This document shows, one piece after another, positions 50,951 to 60,259 of a stretch of 64,000 bases of DNA. The notes under the pieces were generated by a model. The model ran no database searches. It saw only the letters and a list, made by a program, of their open reading frames with translations, and had not been told where the DNA came from. The DNA is from Lacimicrobium alkaliphilum (GTDB lineage Bacteria > Pseudomonadota > Gammaproteobacteria > Enterobacterales > Alteromonadaceae). Each line of letters begins with the position of its first letter. The first letter of the stretch is position 1. The stretch covers positions 173,180 to 237,179 of the forward strand of contig NZ_NISX01000005.1 of the NCBI RefSeq assembly GCF_002591895.1, given 5' to 3'. The position numbers and the translations under genes were made by a program.

Positions 50951-52300
50951 ATGCAGCAAGTCGTTCAGATACAGTCCGCACAGAGCTACAGATCGCCTGG
51001 CTTCAAGGCCTATCAGCACAGACAAATCGATAAGATCGAGCAGCTAAAGCAGTTGCCGGAACACCTGCGCTTTCAGATGAAAGTGGTGGCCAGCGTGTTC
51101 CCCTTTCGTGTTAATAACTTTGTTATCGATGAGCTGATTGACTGGGACAACGTACCGAACGACCCGCTGTTCCAGCTGACCTTCCCACAGCGCGGTATGC
51201 TGGATGATGACTCCTATGCCCGCATGGCGTCATTATTACGCACCGATCCGACTTCAGAGCAGGTGATGGCGCTGGCCGAAGATATTCGTGCCAGACTCAA
51301 CCCCCACCCGGCCGGGCAAACGGATCATAATGTGCCACAGCTTGATGGCGAACGGGTCGAAGGCATGCAGCATAAGTACCGTGAAACCGTGCTGTTTTTC
51401 CCGGCGCAGGGTCAGTATTGTCATTCTTATTGTACGTTCTGTTTTCGCTGGGCCCAGTTTGTCGGTAAAGCCACCCGCTTTAATAATAATGATGCCGAAC
51501 AATTGCATCAGTATCTGCGCGAACATAAAGAAGTCACAGATCTGCTGGTCACCGGCGGAGACCCCATGGTAATGCGTACGGTTAAACTACAGGCCTACCT
51601 TGAGGCCCTGACTCAGCCGGAGTTTGACCATATCCGCACCATCAGAATCGGTACCAAATCGCTGACCTTCTGGCCCTTTCGTTATGTGACTGACCCAGAT
51701 GCCGACGCATTGCTGGAACTCATCAGCAAGCTGGTACAGGCGGGCAAACATGTGTCCTTTATGGCCCATATTAACCATGTGCAGGAATTACGCACCGATA
51801 TCACCCGTGAAGCCATCCGCCGTATTCGTGCAACCGGCGCACAAATCCGCTCTCAGGCACCGCTGTTGAATAACATCAATAACGACGCCGATATGTGGGC
51901 AAACATGTGGAAGGAACAGACCCAGCTCGGCATCGTGCCCTACTATATGTTTATCGAGCGTGATACCGGTGCCAAACGTTACTTTGAGATCCCGCTGTAT
52001 AAGACCTGGGAGATTTTCCGCCAGGCCTATAAGCAGGTATCCGGTGTCAGTCGCACCGTACGCGGGCCATCAATGAGTGCAGGCCCCGGCAAGGTTGAGA
52101 TCTCGGGCGTGGCTGAAATTAAAGGTGAGAAAGTCTTTGTACTGCGTTTTATCCAGGCCCGTAACCCTGACTGGGTACAACTGCCGTTTTTCGCAGAGTA
52201 TGACGAAACCGCTACCTGGCTGAATGACCTTAAACCCGCCTTCGGCGAACAAAAGTTCTTCTGGCAGGATGAATACGAGGCTATGTTAAAAGCCGACTAA
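50951..52300 (+). CDS. Lysine-2,3-aminomutase-like radical SAM enzyme
   Basis: A 449-aa protein with the radical-SAM cluster motif CHSYCTFC (Cys157, Cys161, Cys164). LLVTGGDPMVM follows, and the C-terminal part includes PYYMFIERDTGAKRYFEIPL and SMSAGPGKVEI, where the lysine aligns with the PLP site of KamA-type aminomutases. It is longer than EpmB, so translation factor modification is unlikely. Substrate could be lysine, glutamate or another amino acid. An AAGGAAACCT site precedes the ATG. A broken 5' copy lies at 42086-42309. The gene is isolated from the surrounding operons. Confidence 0.82.
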   Translation: MQQVVQIQSAQSYRSPGFKAYQHRQIDKIEQLKQLPEHLRFQMKVVASVFPFRVNNFVIDELIDWDNVPNDPLFQLTFPQRGMLDDDSYARMASLLRTDPTSEQVMALAEDIRARLNPHPAGQTDHNVPQLDGERVEGMQHKYRETVLFFPAQGQYCHSYCTFCFRWAQFVGKATRFNNNDAEQLHQYLREHKEVTDLLVTGGDPMVMRTVKLQAYLEALTQPEFDHIRTIRIGTKSLTFWPFRYVTDPDADALLELISKLVQAGKHVSFMAHINHVQELRTDITREAIRRIRATGAQIRSQAPLLNNINNDADMWANMWKEQTQLGIVPYYMFIERDTGAKRYFEIPLYKTWEIFRQAYKQVSGVSRTVRGPSMSAGPGKVEISGVAEIKGEKVFVLRFIQARNPDWVQLPFFAEYDETATWLNDLKPAFGEQKFFWQDEYEAMLKAD

Positions 52301-52741
52301 ACGCCCGGATATTAATCACCACAGAGGCACAGAGCGAACAGAGTCAGAAGAGTTTTCAGTTGCCAGCTCTCAGTCTTCAGTTTTGGGAACTGACAACTGA
52401 GGCTGATATCTGACCACTTAAACTACCATACCTCCGTGTTCTCTGTGGTGAATCATTCTCTTCCAGTGGTTAATGGGAAAAAACCTTCGACCACGAAAAA
52501 CACTAAACCCACGAACAACGCATGATCCTGTAGCCCGCGATGCAGCGAAGCGGAATCCGGGGATACCCTCGCCTTGCACCAGCCCCTATTCCACTGCGTC
52601 TTTGCGCCTCTGCGAGATCAATATAAACCACCGAGATATTGATGGTTTAATACCCTTCACTTCTCTGTGCCCTCTGTGTCTCCGTGGTTAAATTGCTCTT
52701 CCGTGCTTTTTCTGACCACTGATAACTGAGGGCTGACAGCT
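52301..52741. other. Intergenic region of dispersed-repeat-like sequence
   Basis: About 440 bp with no credible gene. It holds several copies of an 'ACCACAGAG / CTCTGTGGT' theme: ACCACAGAGGCACAGAG (52319-52335), TTCTCTGTGGTGAAT (52439-52453), GCGTCTTTGCGCCTCTGCG and TCTGTGTCTCCGTGGTTAA (about 52673-52691). A GATGCAGCGAAGCGGAATCC stretch also occurs. The ends are complementary, so the RNA could fold. Similar sequence occurs at 17540-17680. Confidence 0.55.
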
Positions 52742-54223
52742 CTACAACTGCCCGAATGCAGTAGAGTGGCCGGTCTGCTTTAACCAGCGCTGGGTAACCG
52801 TTTTACGTTTGGTGTAAAAACGCACCCCATCGGGGCCATAAGCATGTAAATCACCAAACAAAGATTGTTTCCAGCCACCGAAGCTGTGAAAGGCCATGGG
52901 CACCGGCAGCGGGACATTCACCCCCACCATACCGGCTTCAACCCTACTGCTGAAGCGATTAGCCGCCGCACCGCTTTCGGTAAAGATACAGGCACCGTTG
53001 CCATACATATGGGCATTGGCAAGACTGATGGCATCATCCAGCTCGTTGACTCTGACCAGACTCAGCACCGGGCCGAAGATTTCCTGCTGATAACAGCTCA
53101 TGGAATCGGTCACCTTATCCACCAGGCTCGGCCCCACATAACAGCCCTTAGCCGGTAACATGGCATAGTCGCGACCGTCACGCACCAGATGTGCGCCCTG
53201 CTCTTTGGCTTCGCCCAGAATCGTATTCACCCGGTTTACCGCAATCTGATCTATTAGCGGCCCCATATCCGCCTGTTGATTATTATCCGCCGAGAGTTTC
53301 AGCTCATCCATTTTCGGCAACAGATGCTGAATCAGCCGGTCAGCGGTATCCTCACCCACACAGACCGCCACACTAATGGCCATGCAGCGCTGTCCGGTGC
53401 CGCCAAAGGCAGCACCAATCAAAGTGGCGGCGGCGTTTTCCAGATCGGCATCGGGCATAATAACCGCATGGTTCTTAGCGCCACCCAGCGCCTGCACCCG
53501 TTTACCTGCACCAGCCGCGCGCTGGTAAATGGCTCTGGCGGCTACGGTAGAGCCGACAAAACTCACGGCCTTGATATCAACATGATCGATCAACGCCTCG
53601 GCGGTATCACGGCCACCATGCACAATATTAAATACTCCGGCTGGTAAACCCGCTTCTGCCAGTAACTCACCTAATCTGGCTGCGGCCAGCGGCACTTTCT
53701 CCGAGGGTTTAAGAATAAAGGCATTGCCGCATATCAGCGCCATGGGGATCATCCACAGTGGCACCATGGCCGGAAAATTAAAGGGCGTAATCCCCAGCAC
53801 CACACCCAGGGCATGAAATTCCGACCAGCTGTCGATATCGCTGGCTACCAGACGGCTATGCTCGCCTTTTAACAGTTCGGGCGCGCCGCAGGCGTATTCC
53901 ACCACTTCCAGGCCCCGTTGCAGTTCGCCTCTGGCATCGGCCAGGGTTTTGCCATTGTCCAGGCTAATCAGCTCCACCAGTTGATCCTGATGCTGTCTGA
54001 TCAATCCGCGCAGATTGAACATCACCTGAGCGCGTTTATGTACCGGGGTGGCAGCCCAGTGTTGCTGGGCTTTTACTGCGCTGGCAACGGCTTTGTCTAC
54101 CGTTTCCTGTGAGGCCAGTGGCACAGTGGCGAGGATCTCACCATTAGCCGGATTGATATCCTCCAGCACAGGTTCAGCGGTAGTAAAGGCCTGGTTATCT
54201 ATCCAATGGGAAAGTGTTTGCAT
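52742..54223 (-). CDS. mmsA: Methylmalonate/malonate semialdehyde dehydrogenase (CoA-acylating)
   Basis: A 493-aa aldehyde dehydrogenase of the MmsA/IolA group: PFNFPAMVPLWMIPMAL, GGAKNHAVIMPDAD and catalytic Cys280 in FGGTGQRCMAIS. The catalytic Glu of ordinary ALDHs is absent, as expected for CoA-acylating members. It converts malonate semialdehyde (from beta-alanine) or methylmalonate semialdehyde to acetyl- or propionyl-CoA. It lies 20 bp after the beta-alanine-type transaminase on the same strand, so it corresponds to BauC in context. No valine-degradation genes are adjacent. Confidence 0.9.
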   Translation of the reverse strand: MQTLSHWIDNQAFTTAEPVLEDINPANGEILATVPLASQETVDKAVASAVKAQQHWAATPVHKRAQVMFNLRGLIRQHQDQLVELISLDNGKTLADARGELQRGLEVVEYACGAPELLKGEHSRLVASDIDSWSEFHALGVVLGITPFNFPAMVPLWMIPMALICGNAFILKPSEKVPLAAARLGELLAEAGLPAGVFNIVHGGRDTAEALIDHVDIKAVSFVGSTVAARAIYQRAAGAGKRVQALGGAKNHAVIMPDADLENAAATLIGAAFGGTGQRCMAISVAVCVGEDTADRLIQHLLPKMDELKLSADNNQQADMGPLIDQIAVNRVNTILGEAKEQGAHLVRDGRDYAMLPAKGCYVGPSLVDKVTDSMSCYQQEIFGPVLSLVRVNELDDAISLANAHMYGNGACIFTESGAAANRFSSRVEAGMVGVNVPLPVPMAFHSFGGWKQSLFGDLHAYGPDGVRFYTKRKTVTQRWLKQTGHSTAFGQL

Positions 54224-54243
54224 TAATAATCCTTAATAAGTTT

Positions 54244-55578
54244 TTAAGCTTTGGCGTACTCGGTAATGGCTTCGGCCACCCGGGCAAAAATCTCATGAAT
54301 GTCCTGCGGCTGGCTGATAAAAGGCGGCGCGAAACTTAAGTTATTGCCACCGAAGCGCACATACACGCCCTTTTCCCAACAGCGGGCACTGATGTCGCTG
54401 GCCCGTTTAAGAGGATGAGCCGGGTCCATTTCAATCTGAACCGCACCGGCAAGACCGATATTGCGAATGTCCTCCACCAGCGGCAGGCCCTTAAGATCGT
54501 GAATGGCATTTTCAAATACTTCGCTTAAGGCCCTCACCTGCTCCATCATCGCAGGGCTGGCGATCTGTTCGATGCTGGCCAGCGCAGCGGCACAGGCCAG
54601 AGGGTGAGCGGAATAGGTATAGCCATGCATAAATTCGATACTGTATTCATCGCCGGGCTGGTCCATCATGGTCTGATAGATTTCCTGACTGGTGATCACC
54701 GCCCCCATGGGCACCACACCGTTGGTCAGCGCCTTGGCGCAGGTGAGCATATCCGGCTGCACATTAAAATAATCGGCCCCAAATACTTCGCCCATGCGCC
54801 CGAAACCTGTGATCACCTCATCAAAAATCAACAGAATATCGTGCTTGTCACACAGCTCGCGCAACCTTTTCAGATAACCGGCCGAGGGAATGATAACGCC
54901 GCCAGAACCGGCCATAGGTTCGACAATCACCGCGGCAATATTGCTGGCGTCCTGCACTTCGAGAATCTGATTCAGGGCATCGGCCAGGTGATCGCCCTCG
55001 GTGGGCAGGCCACGGCTGAAAGTATTTTCTGCCAGCAAGGTATGAGGCAAATGGTAGGCATCCAGTGTCTGACCATAGCTCTTGCGGTTAGGGCCGATGC
55101 CGCCGACGGAAATGCCACCGAAATTGACACCATGGTAGCCTTTGGCCCGGCCGATGAATTTACTTTTCTCCGGTTTACCCTTGGCCCGCCAATAGGCGCG
55201 AGCCAGTTTCAGCGCGGTATCGGCCGCTTCTGAGCCGGAGCTGCAATACAGCACATGGTCAAGATCACCGGGCGCCAGCGCTGCCAGTTTCTCTGATAAT
55301 TCAAAAGCCTTGGGATGACTGACATTAAAGGCTGGTGCATAATCCAGCTCATCTAACTGCCTGGTGATGGCCTCTTTGATGGCCTGATTGCCATGGCCTA
55401 AAGGCGAACACCACAAACCCGACAGGCTATCATAGAGCTTATGGCCATCCGGTGTATGGTAAAACAGTCCCTCTGCCTTACTGACCAGCCTCGGCGACTG
55501 ATGAAAACGCCGGTTACTGGTAAAGGCCAGCCAGTGATGGCGCATGGATTCAGGGGTAGGCTTAGTTTGACTCGACAT
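54244..55578 (-). CDS. bauA: Beta-alanine:pyruvate (omega-amino acid) transaminase
   Basis: A 444-aa class III PLP enzyme. Lys282 in CAKALTNGVVPMGAV binds PLP, Asp253 in FDEVITGFGRMG contacts the ring, and YCSSGSEAADTAL binds phosphate. The sequence is of the omega-amino-acid:pyruvate type. The ORF extends to 55743, but the ATG at 55578 (MSSQTKPTPESMRHHW) has AGGACAGC upstream and the family length; the extra 55 residues overlap the regulatory region. Together with mmsA it converts beta-alanine to acetyl-CoA. It is divergent from a LysR gene. Confidence 0.87.
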   Translation of the reverse strand: MSSQTKPTPESMRHHWLAFTSNRRFHQSPRLVSKAEGLFYHTPDGHKLYDSLSGLWCSPLGHGNQAIKEAITRQLDELDYAPAFNVSHPKAFELSEKLAALAPGDLDHVLYCSSGSEAADTALKLARAYWRAKGKPEKSKFIGRAKGYHGVNFGGISVGGIGPNRKSYGQTLDAYHLPHTLLAENTFSRGLPTEGDHLADALNQILEVQDASNIAAVIVEPMAGSGGVIIPSAGYLKRLRELCDKHDILLIFDEVITGFGRMGEVFGADYFNVQPDMLTCAKALTNGVVPMGAVITSQEIYQTMMDQPGDEYSIEFMHGYTYSAHPLACAAALASIEQIASPAMMEQVRALSEVFENAIHDLKGLPLVEDIRNIGLAGAVQIEMDPAHPLKRASDISARCWEKGVYVRFGGNNLSFAPPFISQPQDIHEIFARVAEAITEYAKA

Positions 55579-55735
55579 AATGCTGTCCTGTTGTGTTTCT
55601 GCCGGAATAAGGATTGTTGTTTTACTATGATCCTCTTTTATCGTTGTGATTAATTTATGACAAAAACTTGTGCGGATAAATTCACAACTGATACAGTTCA
55701 GTTTTGATTTACTTAAACTAAGAATCCCAGCCGTC

Positions 55736-56644
55736 ATGCTCAATCAACGAAAACTGCGCCAGGTCAGTAATCTGGACCTGAAACTGCTGAAAACCTTTCT
55801 TGCCGTAGTCCAGGCGGGCAGCTTTACCGGCGCTGAGAGTATACTGGGGTTAAGTCGCTCAGCCATTTCTATCTATATTTCCGATCTTGAAAAACGCTTA
55901 GGCATGAAGCTCTGCTCCCGGGGCCGGGCCGGATTCAGCCTGACACTGGAAGGCCAGACCGTGTATGAAGCTGCATTGAGGCTGATGAGCGCTGCCGAGC
56001 AGTTCCAGGAAGAGGTGAACAATACCTACTCTGTACTCAAGGGTGAGCTGAATATCGGCATTATCGATAATCTGGTCAGCATCCCCCATCGCACTATCAG
56101 TCAGGCGCTGGCCAGACTCAAGCAAACCAGCAGTGAAGTTAAAGTGAATATCCGCATGAGCAACCCGGCTGATATCACCCTGGCGTTACTCGAAGGTGAA
56201 CTCGATATAGGGGTGATGCCGAGCCTCACGTCAATAGATGGCCTGAAACTGCGCCCCTTGTACAGCGAAACCAGTTCGCTGTACTGCTCAGAGCAGCATC
56301 CTTTGTTTAACCAAAGCGATAAGCTTGAAAATATTCAACAGTGCAGTGCCGTATTGCCCGTCTATGCCGAACAGATGAACCTGCCGCAGCTGTTCGATAA
56401 TCTGGATGTTGCGGCAACCTCCAACAACCGTGATGGCGTGGCTTTTCTGGTGCTGACCCACGAATATATCGGCTTCTTACCCGACCACTACGCCAGCCGC
56501 TGGGTAGATAAGGGCGAGATGCGTGCTATCCTGCCCCGGAAATTCAGTCTGACCACAGATTTTTATATCGCCACCCGCCAGGCCCAGCGTAACCGGCGGG
56601 TACTGGATGTGTTTCTGGATGCACTGGGCATGACAGATGCCTGA
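55736..56644 (+). CDS. LysR-family regulator, probably of the beta-alanine genes
   Basis: A 302-aa protein with a LysR HTH at about 12-70 (LKTFLAVVQAGSFTGAESIL, then RSAISIYISDLEKRLG) and a type 2 periplasmic-binding-like effector domain. I chose the ATG at 55736 over an in-frame GTG at 55670, since MLNQRKLRQVSNLDLKLL is the usual start of this family. It is divergent from the transaminase with a 157-bp intergenic region. By position it resembles BauR, the beta-alanine-responsive activator; the effector is inferred. Confidence 0.85.
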   Translation: MLNQRKLRQVSNLDLKLLKTFLAVVQAGSFTGAESILGLSRSAISIYISDLEKRLGMKLCSRGRAGFSLTLEGQTVYEAALRLMSAAEQFQEEVNNTYSVLKGELNIGIIDNLVSIPHRTISQALARLKQTSSEVKVNIRMSNPADITLALLEGELDIGVMPSLTSIDGLKLRPLYSETSSLYCSEQHPLFNQSDKLENIQQCSAVLPVYAEQMNLPQLFDNLDVAATSNNRDGVAFLVLTHEYIGFLPDHYASRWVDKGEMRAILPRKFSLTTDFYIATRQAQRNRRVLDVFLDALGMTDA

Positions 56645-56853
56645 GGTCTGCCGAGTCAAACTGTGACCGTCAGCACAGGCAATCTCATGTTATGAGGCAT
56701 CGGGTACCTGAGGCGCCATAGCTGCTGTTCATCGGAGTATGTTATCGTTTGCCCGGAATATACAGCCCTGCCAGTGGCCCAACACGCAGACATCGAAAGC
56801 AACACAATTGGATATTCTATTTTGCTAACAATTAGCCGGATAACAGCACAATA

Positions 56854-57576
56854 ATGCCTGACTTATCAGAACAAAACGACATTACATTCAATCAGGGGGC
56901 AAAAGTAACAATACTGACACCAGGACTGGAGCGGACTCCCGTGATTGTTCTGGATGATGTTATCCACGATCTGCACCCCTTGCGTAGTAACGCATACAAG
57001 ATGCCGTTTAGTGCACCCGAAAAAGCCGCTTACCCCGGTATACGTGCGCCATTACCCTCTGTATATACACAGAAATTGCTGCAAGCCATTTATACCCTGA
57101 TAACCGACATATATCAGATACCCGGGCATTTAAAAATGTATCCCCTGAATATGTATTATTCGCTGGTAACAACGCCGCCCGATAAACTTACCCGATTGCA
57201 ACGGGTTCCACACTTCGACAATCTGTCACCCTACTATTTTGCTATCATGCACTATCTGGCGCCAGAGCCCCACGGGGGAACCGCATTTTTCCGACATCGA
57301 CCTACCGGGTTTGAGAATATCACCGCCCCGCGCTTTGACCAGTTCAGAAAAAATGCTGAAGCGCATATGGCTTCTCATGGCGAACCTGAGGCGCGCTATC
57401 AGTTAGAAACTGACAGTCATTTTGAACGTATAGACAGCGTGGAATACTGTCAGAACAGACTGATGATCTATCCCGGCACCTTGCTTCACTCAGGGCTGAT
57501 CGATTCGAACACAGATATTAATCCCGACCCGGAAACAGGCAGACTTACCGCTAACCTGTTTATTGAATTTAAGTAA
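56854..57576 (+). CDS. DUF6445-like protein with 2OG-oxygenase-type motif
   Basis: A 240-aa cytosolic protein. VPHFDNLSPYYFAIMHYL supplies an HxD pair, GGTAFFRHRPTGFENI follows, and YPGTLLHSGLID supplies a distal His. This is the arrangement of a double-stranded beta-helix iron/2-oxoglutarate site and matches the DUF6445 family as I know it. Family members are often near tryptophan-halogenase-like genes, none of which is here. Substrate unknown. It converges with the chemoreceptor gene with a 19-bp gap. Confidence 0.65.
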   Translation: MPDLSEQNDITFNQGAKVTILTPGLERTPVIVLDDVIHDLHPLRSNAYKMPFSAPEKAAYPGIRAPLPSVYTQKLLQAIYTLITDIYQIPGHLKMYPLNMYYSLVTTPPDKLTRLQRVPHFDNLSPYYFAIMHYLAPEPHGGTAFFRHRPTGFENITAPRFDQFRKNAEAHMASHGEPEARYQLETDSHFERIDSVEYCQNRLMIYPGTLLHSGLIDSNTDINPDPETGRLTANLFIEFK

Positions 57577-57595
57577 CAGAAACAGGTATTCAGGC

Positions 57596-58912
57596 TTAAC
57601 TAACCTGATCCCGGGACAGACCGGAAACAGTCTTCGACACATTTTCAGCACCGTCGCTAATCTCCGCGATGACCCGCGCCACTTGCTGAGTCAATTCATG
57701 TCCCTGCCTGGCTCTTTGTGATATTGAAGAAATCTGGTCTGTAACGTTTTCCGTCAGAACCTGATTTCGCTTAACCACCTGGGTAATCTCCTGCGTAGAT
57801 TTACTGGTGCGGGAAGCCAATTGCCTGACTTCATCCGCCACCACTGCGAAACCTCTGCCCATCTCCCCGGCGCGGGCCGCTTCAATCGCGGCATTAAGGG
57901 CCAGTAAATTCGTTTGTTCTGCGATTGAATTAATCGTGGAAACGATGGTACCAATTTGCTCTGACTGCTGATTAAGCTCTTCAACAGCCTCCACCGATTC
58001 CGAAACCTGACTCTCAATGTCTCTCGAGGTGCTAATGGCATTGTCAAGAATATCCGCCCCCTGCACAGCTATCTGAGCCGTTTCAACAGCCGTAGAATAA
58101 GCTACTTCAGCGGCTTTACTCACTGCCAATGACTGCTCAACGCGCGCAGAGATATCCGCCGCAAATTTAATAACCTTCACGACCCTGCCGTTTTCATCCG
58201 TTACGGGGTTGTAGGTGGCCTCCAACCAAACCCGATTATTCCTGAGACTGATTCGCTCGAACTGACCGGTTTTGATGTTCCCATCCTGAAGTTCGCGCCA
58301 GAAATCGGGGTACTCATGATAAAACTTATCGGTGCAAAATATCCTGTGATGCTTGCCCACAATGTCCGCGTCGGTGCACTCCATCGTCCGTTTAAAATTA
58401 GCATTGGCTTTAACGATATTACCGTCTGTGGTGAACTCAATAATCGCCATACTTTTGTTCAGTGCCTCTGAAACCGCCAGCTGTGATCGCAAAGACACAT
58501 ATTCACTGGTAGCGTCAGTTGCAATCTTAATCACTTTTACCACCTTATTATTTAGGGTAACGGGGAAATAGGTTGCTTCCAGCCATACCGGCGCGCCACT
58601 GCTGTTTTTTCGCTGAAATGTACCGGCCTTGCTTTTGCCATCTTGCAAATCCTGCCAAAACTGAAGATATTCCCTGCTTTGGGTATAATCCTGTTCACAA
58701 AATATGCGGTGATGATTGCCAATAACCTCGCTTTGCTGATATCCCATCACACTAAGAAACCGGGAATTAGCCATCAATACTTCTCCGGCCGGGGTGAACT
58801 CAATGTAGGCCACATTACTTTGAATCGAGTGCACGAGGGCACGATGCTCACTTACTTCACGCTCTAGTTGGTCAATCTGTTTCACAAGGCCACGATTAAA
58901 CATTAACTTCAC
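57596..58912 (-). CDS. Soluble PAS-PAS chemoreceptor (BdlA-like)
   Basis: A 438-aa protein without membrane helices. Two PAS domains, about 27-130 and 147-252, share the HHRIFC motif ([18 protein letters not shown]) and the later WLEATYFPV or WLEATYNPV strands, so they arose by duplication. The methyl-accepting signalling domain follows (about 262-438), with hairpin tip [20 protein letters not shown]. This is the architecture of Pseudomonas BdlA, which controls biofilm dispersion, and of similar soluble energy or redox sensors. The C-terminus is short and has no CheR/CheB pentapeptide. No che genes are adjacent. Confidence 0.87.
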   Translation of the reverse strand: MKLMFNRGLVKQIDQLEREVSEHRALVHSIQSNVAYIEFTPAGEVLMANSRFLSVMGYQQSEVIGNHHRIFCEQDYTQSREYLQFWQDLQDGKSKAGTFQRKNSSGAPVWLEATYFPVTLNNKVVKVIKIATDATSEYVSLRSQLAVSEALNKSMAIIEFTTDGNIVKANANFKRTMECTDADIVGKHHRIFCTDKFYHEYPDFWRELQDGNIKTGQFERISLRNNRVWLEATYNPVTDENGRVVKVIKFAADISARVEQSLAVSKAAEVAYSTAVETAQIAVQGADILDNAISTSRDIESQVSESVEAVEELNQQSEQIGTIVSTINSIAEQTNLLALNAAIEAARAGEMGRGFAVVADEVRQLASRTSKSTQEITQVVKRNQVLTENVTDQISSISQRARQGHELTQQVARVIAEISDGAENVSKTVSGLSRDQVS

Positions 58913-59258
58913 CTCTACTGCACAATAGGTAAATGCTTTCCTTGTCTATTTATATTCCATAAAATTATATTAAGCCGATTTATACAGTAGAGGCCTGGAA
59001 ATGGATCAGTATTTTTACTGACAGCTTCACCTAATTCTTGGAAGGTATTGAGTTGGTAGGATGCAAATACTCTATCTGGCGCTTCACCAGATATCGAAGA
59101 AATGGACAATGCCAATTAGGGATTGGAAAGCGGCTATGAGCCAGTTTATGATTATGCACAGTGACCGCGTATCACTATGATAAACAGCCACTTACACAAA
59201 AGATCTTACAGTCTCGACGTCAGGCGTGTAATTGCCCCTAAAACGCTACTAACGCTAT
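58913..59258. other. Intergenic region without recognisable gene
   Basis: About 346 bp between two leftward genes. I see no gene, strong hairpin or repeat. It must contain the chemoreceptor promoter. Confidence 0.4.
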
Positions 59259-59660
59259 CTATTTGATTCTTTGCCAGACTTCATACTCAACCCGCTTATC
59301 GCCTTCCCAGCGACTGTTATACCAATACTCTCCTTCCACCTTTGATTTAAAGGAAAACGTGCCACCGGGTTTAACGCCAAACGAGTTATAACCCAATGTT
59401 TCTGTATAATTGCCCTGCTCAAATGCATAGGTGCCAGTGCCGGATGCCCAGAACTCATCACCTTTCATTGACGTAAAACTAAAGTGAGAGCCGGAGATAA
59501 CCTTAAGGGATTTCATTTCTATAGCCTGGTAATCAATCAGCTCCCCCTTTGGGTCAACATACTCACCGGAAACCAGTTCCCATGCTCCTTCAAGTTCACT
59601 CGCACCAGCCACGGTAGCTGTTAATGCCAAAAAGATGACCAATATTCTAATCTGATTCAT
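59259..59660 (-). CDS. Small periplasmic lipocalin-like protein
   Basis: A 133-aa exported protein. The ORF extends to 59870, but the ATG at 59660 has AAGGAATGG upstream and begins a normal signal peptide (MNQIRILVIFLALTATVAGA). The mature part starts ELEGAWELVSGEYVDPKGEL, like lipocalin-type domains of unknown role, and continues with beta strands (GTYAFEQGNYTETLGYNSFG, EYEVWQRI). No ligand known. Transcribed alone. Confidence 0.7.
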   Translation of the reverse strand: MNQIRILVIFLALTATVAGASELEGAWELVSGEYVDPKGELIDYQAIEMKSLKVISGSHFSFTSMKGDEFWASGTGTYAFEQGNYTETLGYNSFGVKPGGTFSFKSKVEGEYWYNSRWEGDKRVEYEVWQRIK

Positions 59661-59904
59661 AACCATTCCTTTCTTTTCGTTAGAAATACTCAGCAACAAG
59701 GAGTTCTCTGTCCTCCTCACCTTATGCCAGGGATACATCTGTATTATCCGGGGAGGCAGCCTAGCGCTAGCCTTTTGGATCCACAAACAGAGATATAAGT
59801 GGTTAATATTGCCTGATTTTTTTGATTGATGAAGGGCTTTAGTTGTGAATACCACGCTGACTACGACCAAAGTTCTAGATCGTGCACAGTGGCAGATTGT
59901 GAGG

Positions 59905-60129
59905 TTAATGCTTTTCTGATTCGTTTTTCATCAATAAAAAAGTCAGATATATCTTAGTGGGCAGGGAGAGAATCATTCCAAAAGCGACAAAAAAGGCACT
60001 GAGCAGAATACCACTAACACCCATAGCCTGGACTGCCGGGCTAAAATGCAGAAAGACCCCGATAATAATCAGGGTAATTCCGAGGATCATGATCATTTTA
60101 AGGACTTTTATGAACATCAGATTGGTCAT
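59905..60129 (-). CDS. Small two-helix membrane protein
   Basis: A 74-aa protein with two hydrophobic helices (about 10-28 and 38-66) joined by SPAVQAMG and a polar tail MKNESEKH. No family recognised. It lies between the lipocalin-like gene and the M1 peptidase gene on the same strand. Confidence 0.55.
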   Translation of the reverse strand: MTNLMFIKVLKMIMILGITLIIIGVFLHFSPAVQAMGVSGILLSAFFVAFGMILSLPTKIYLTFLLMKNESEKH

Positions 60130-60259
60130 AAGGCACCCGAAACTATCTGCGTAGCAACTCAGCCTAACCCGCCATGATTAACCTGTATTGATCCAGGTCA
60201 GTTTTTGAGCAATTTCACTGGCCAGCAGAGCTGCCGGCCAGGTATCCGAATGATGATTT

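Noticed and set aside
50951..52300. EpmB, the lysine aminomutase of translation factor EF-P modification
   Set aside because: The protein is about 100 residues longer than EpmB and no epmA or efp gene is adjacent.
55579..55743. N-terminal extension of the beta-alanine transaminase
   Set aside because: The extension covers the divergent promoter region, has no family similarity, and the ATG at 55578 gives the usual length.
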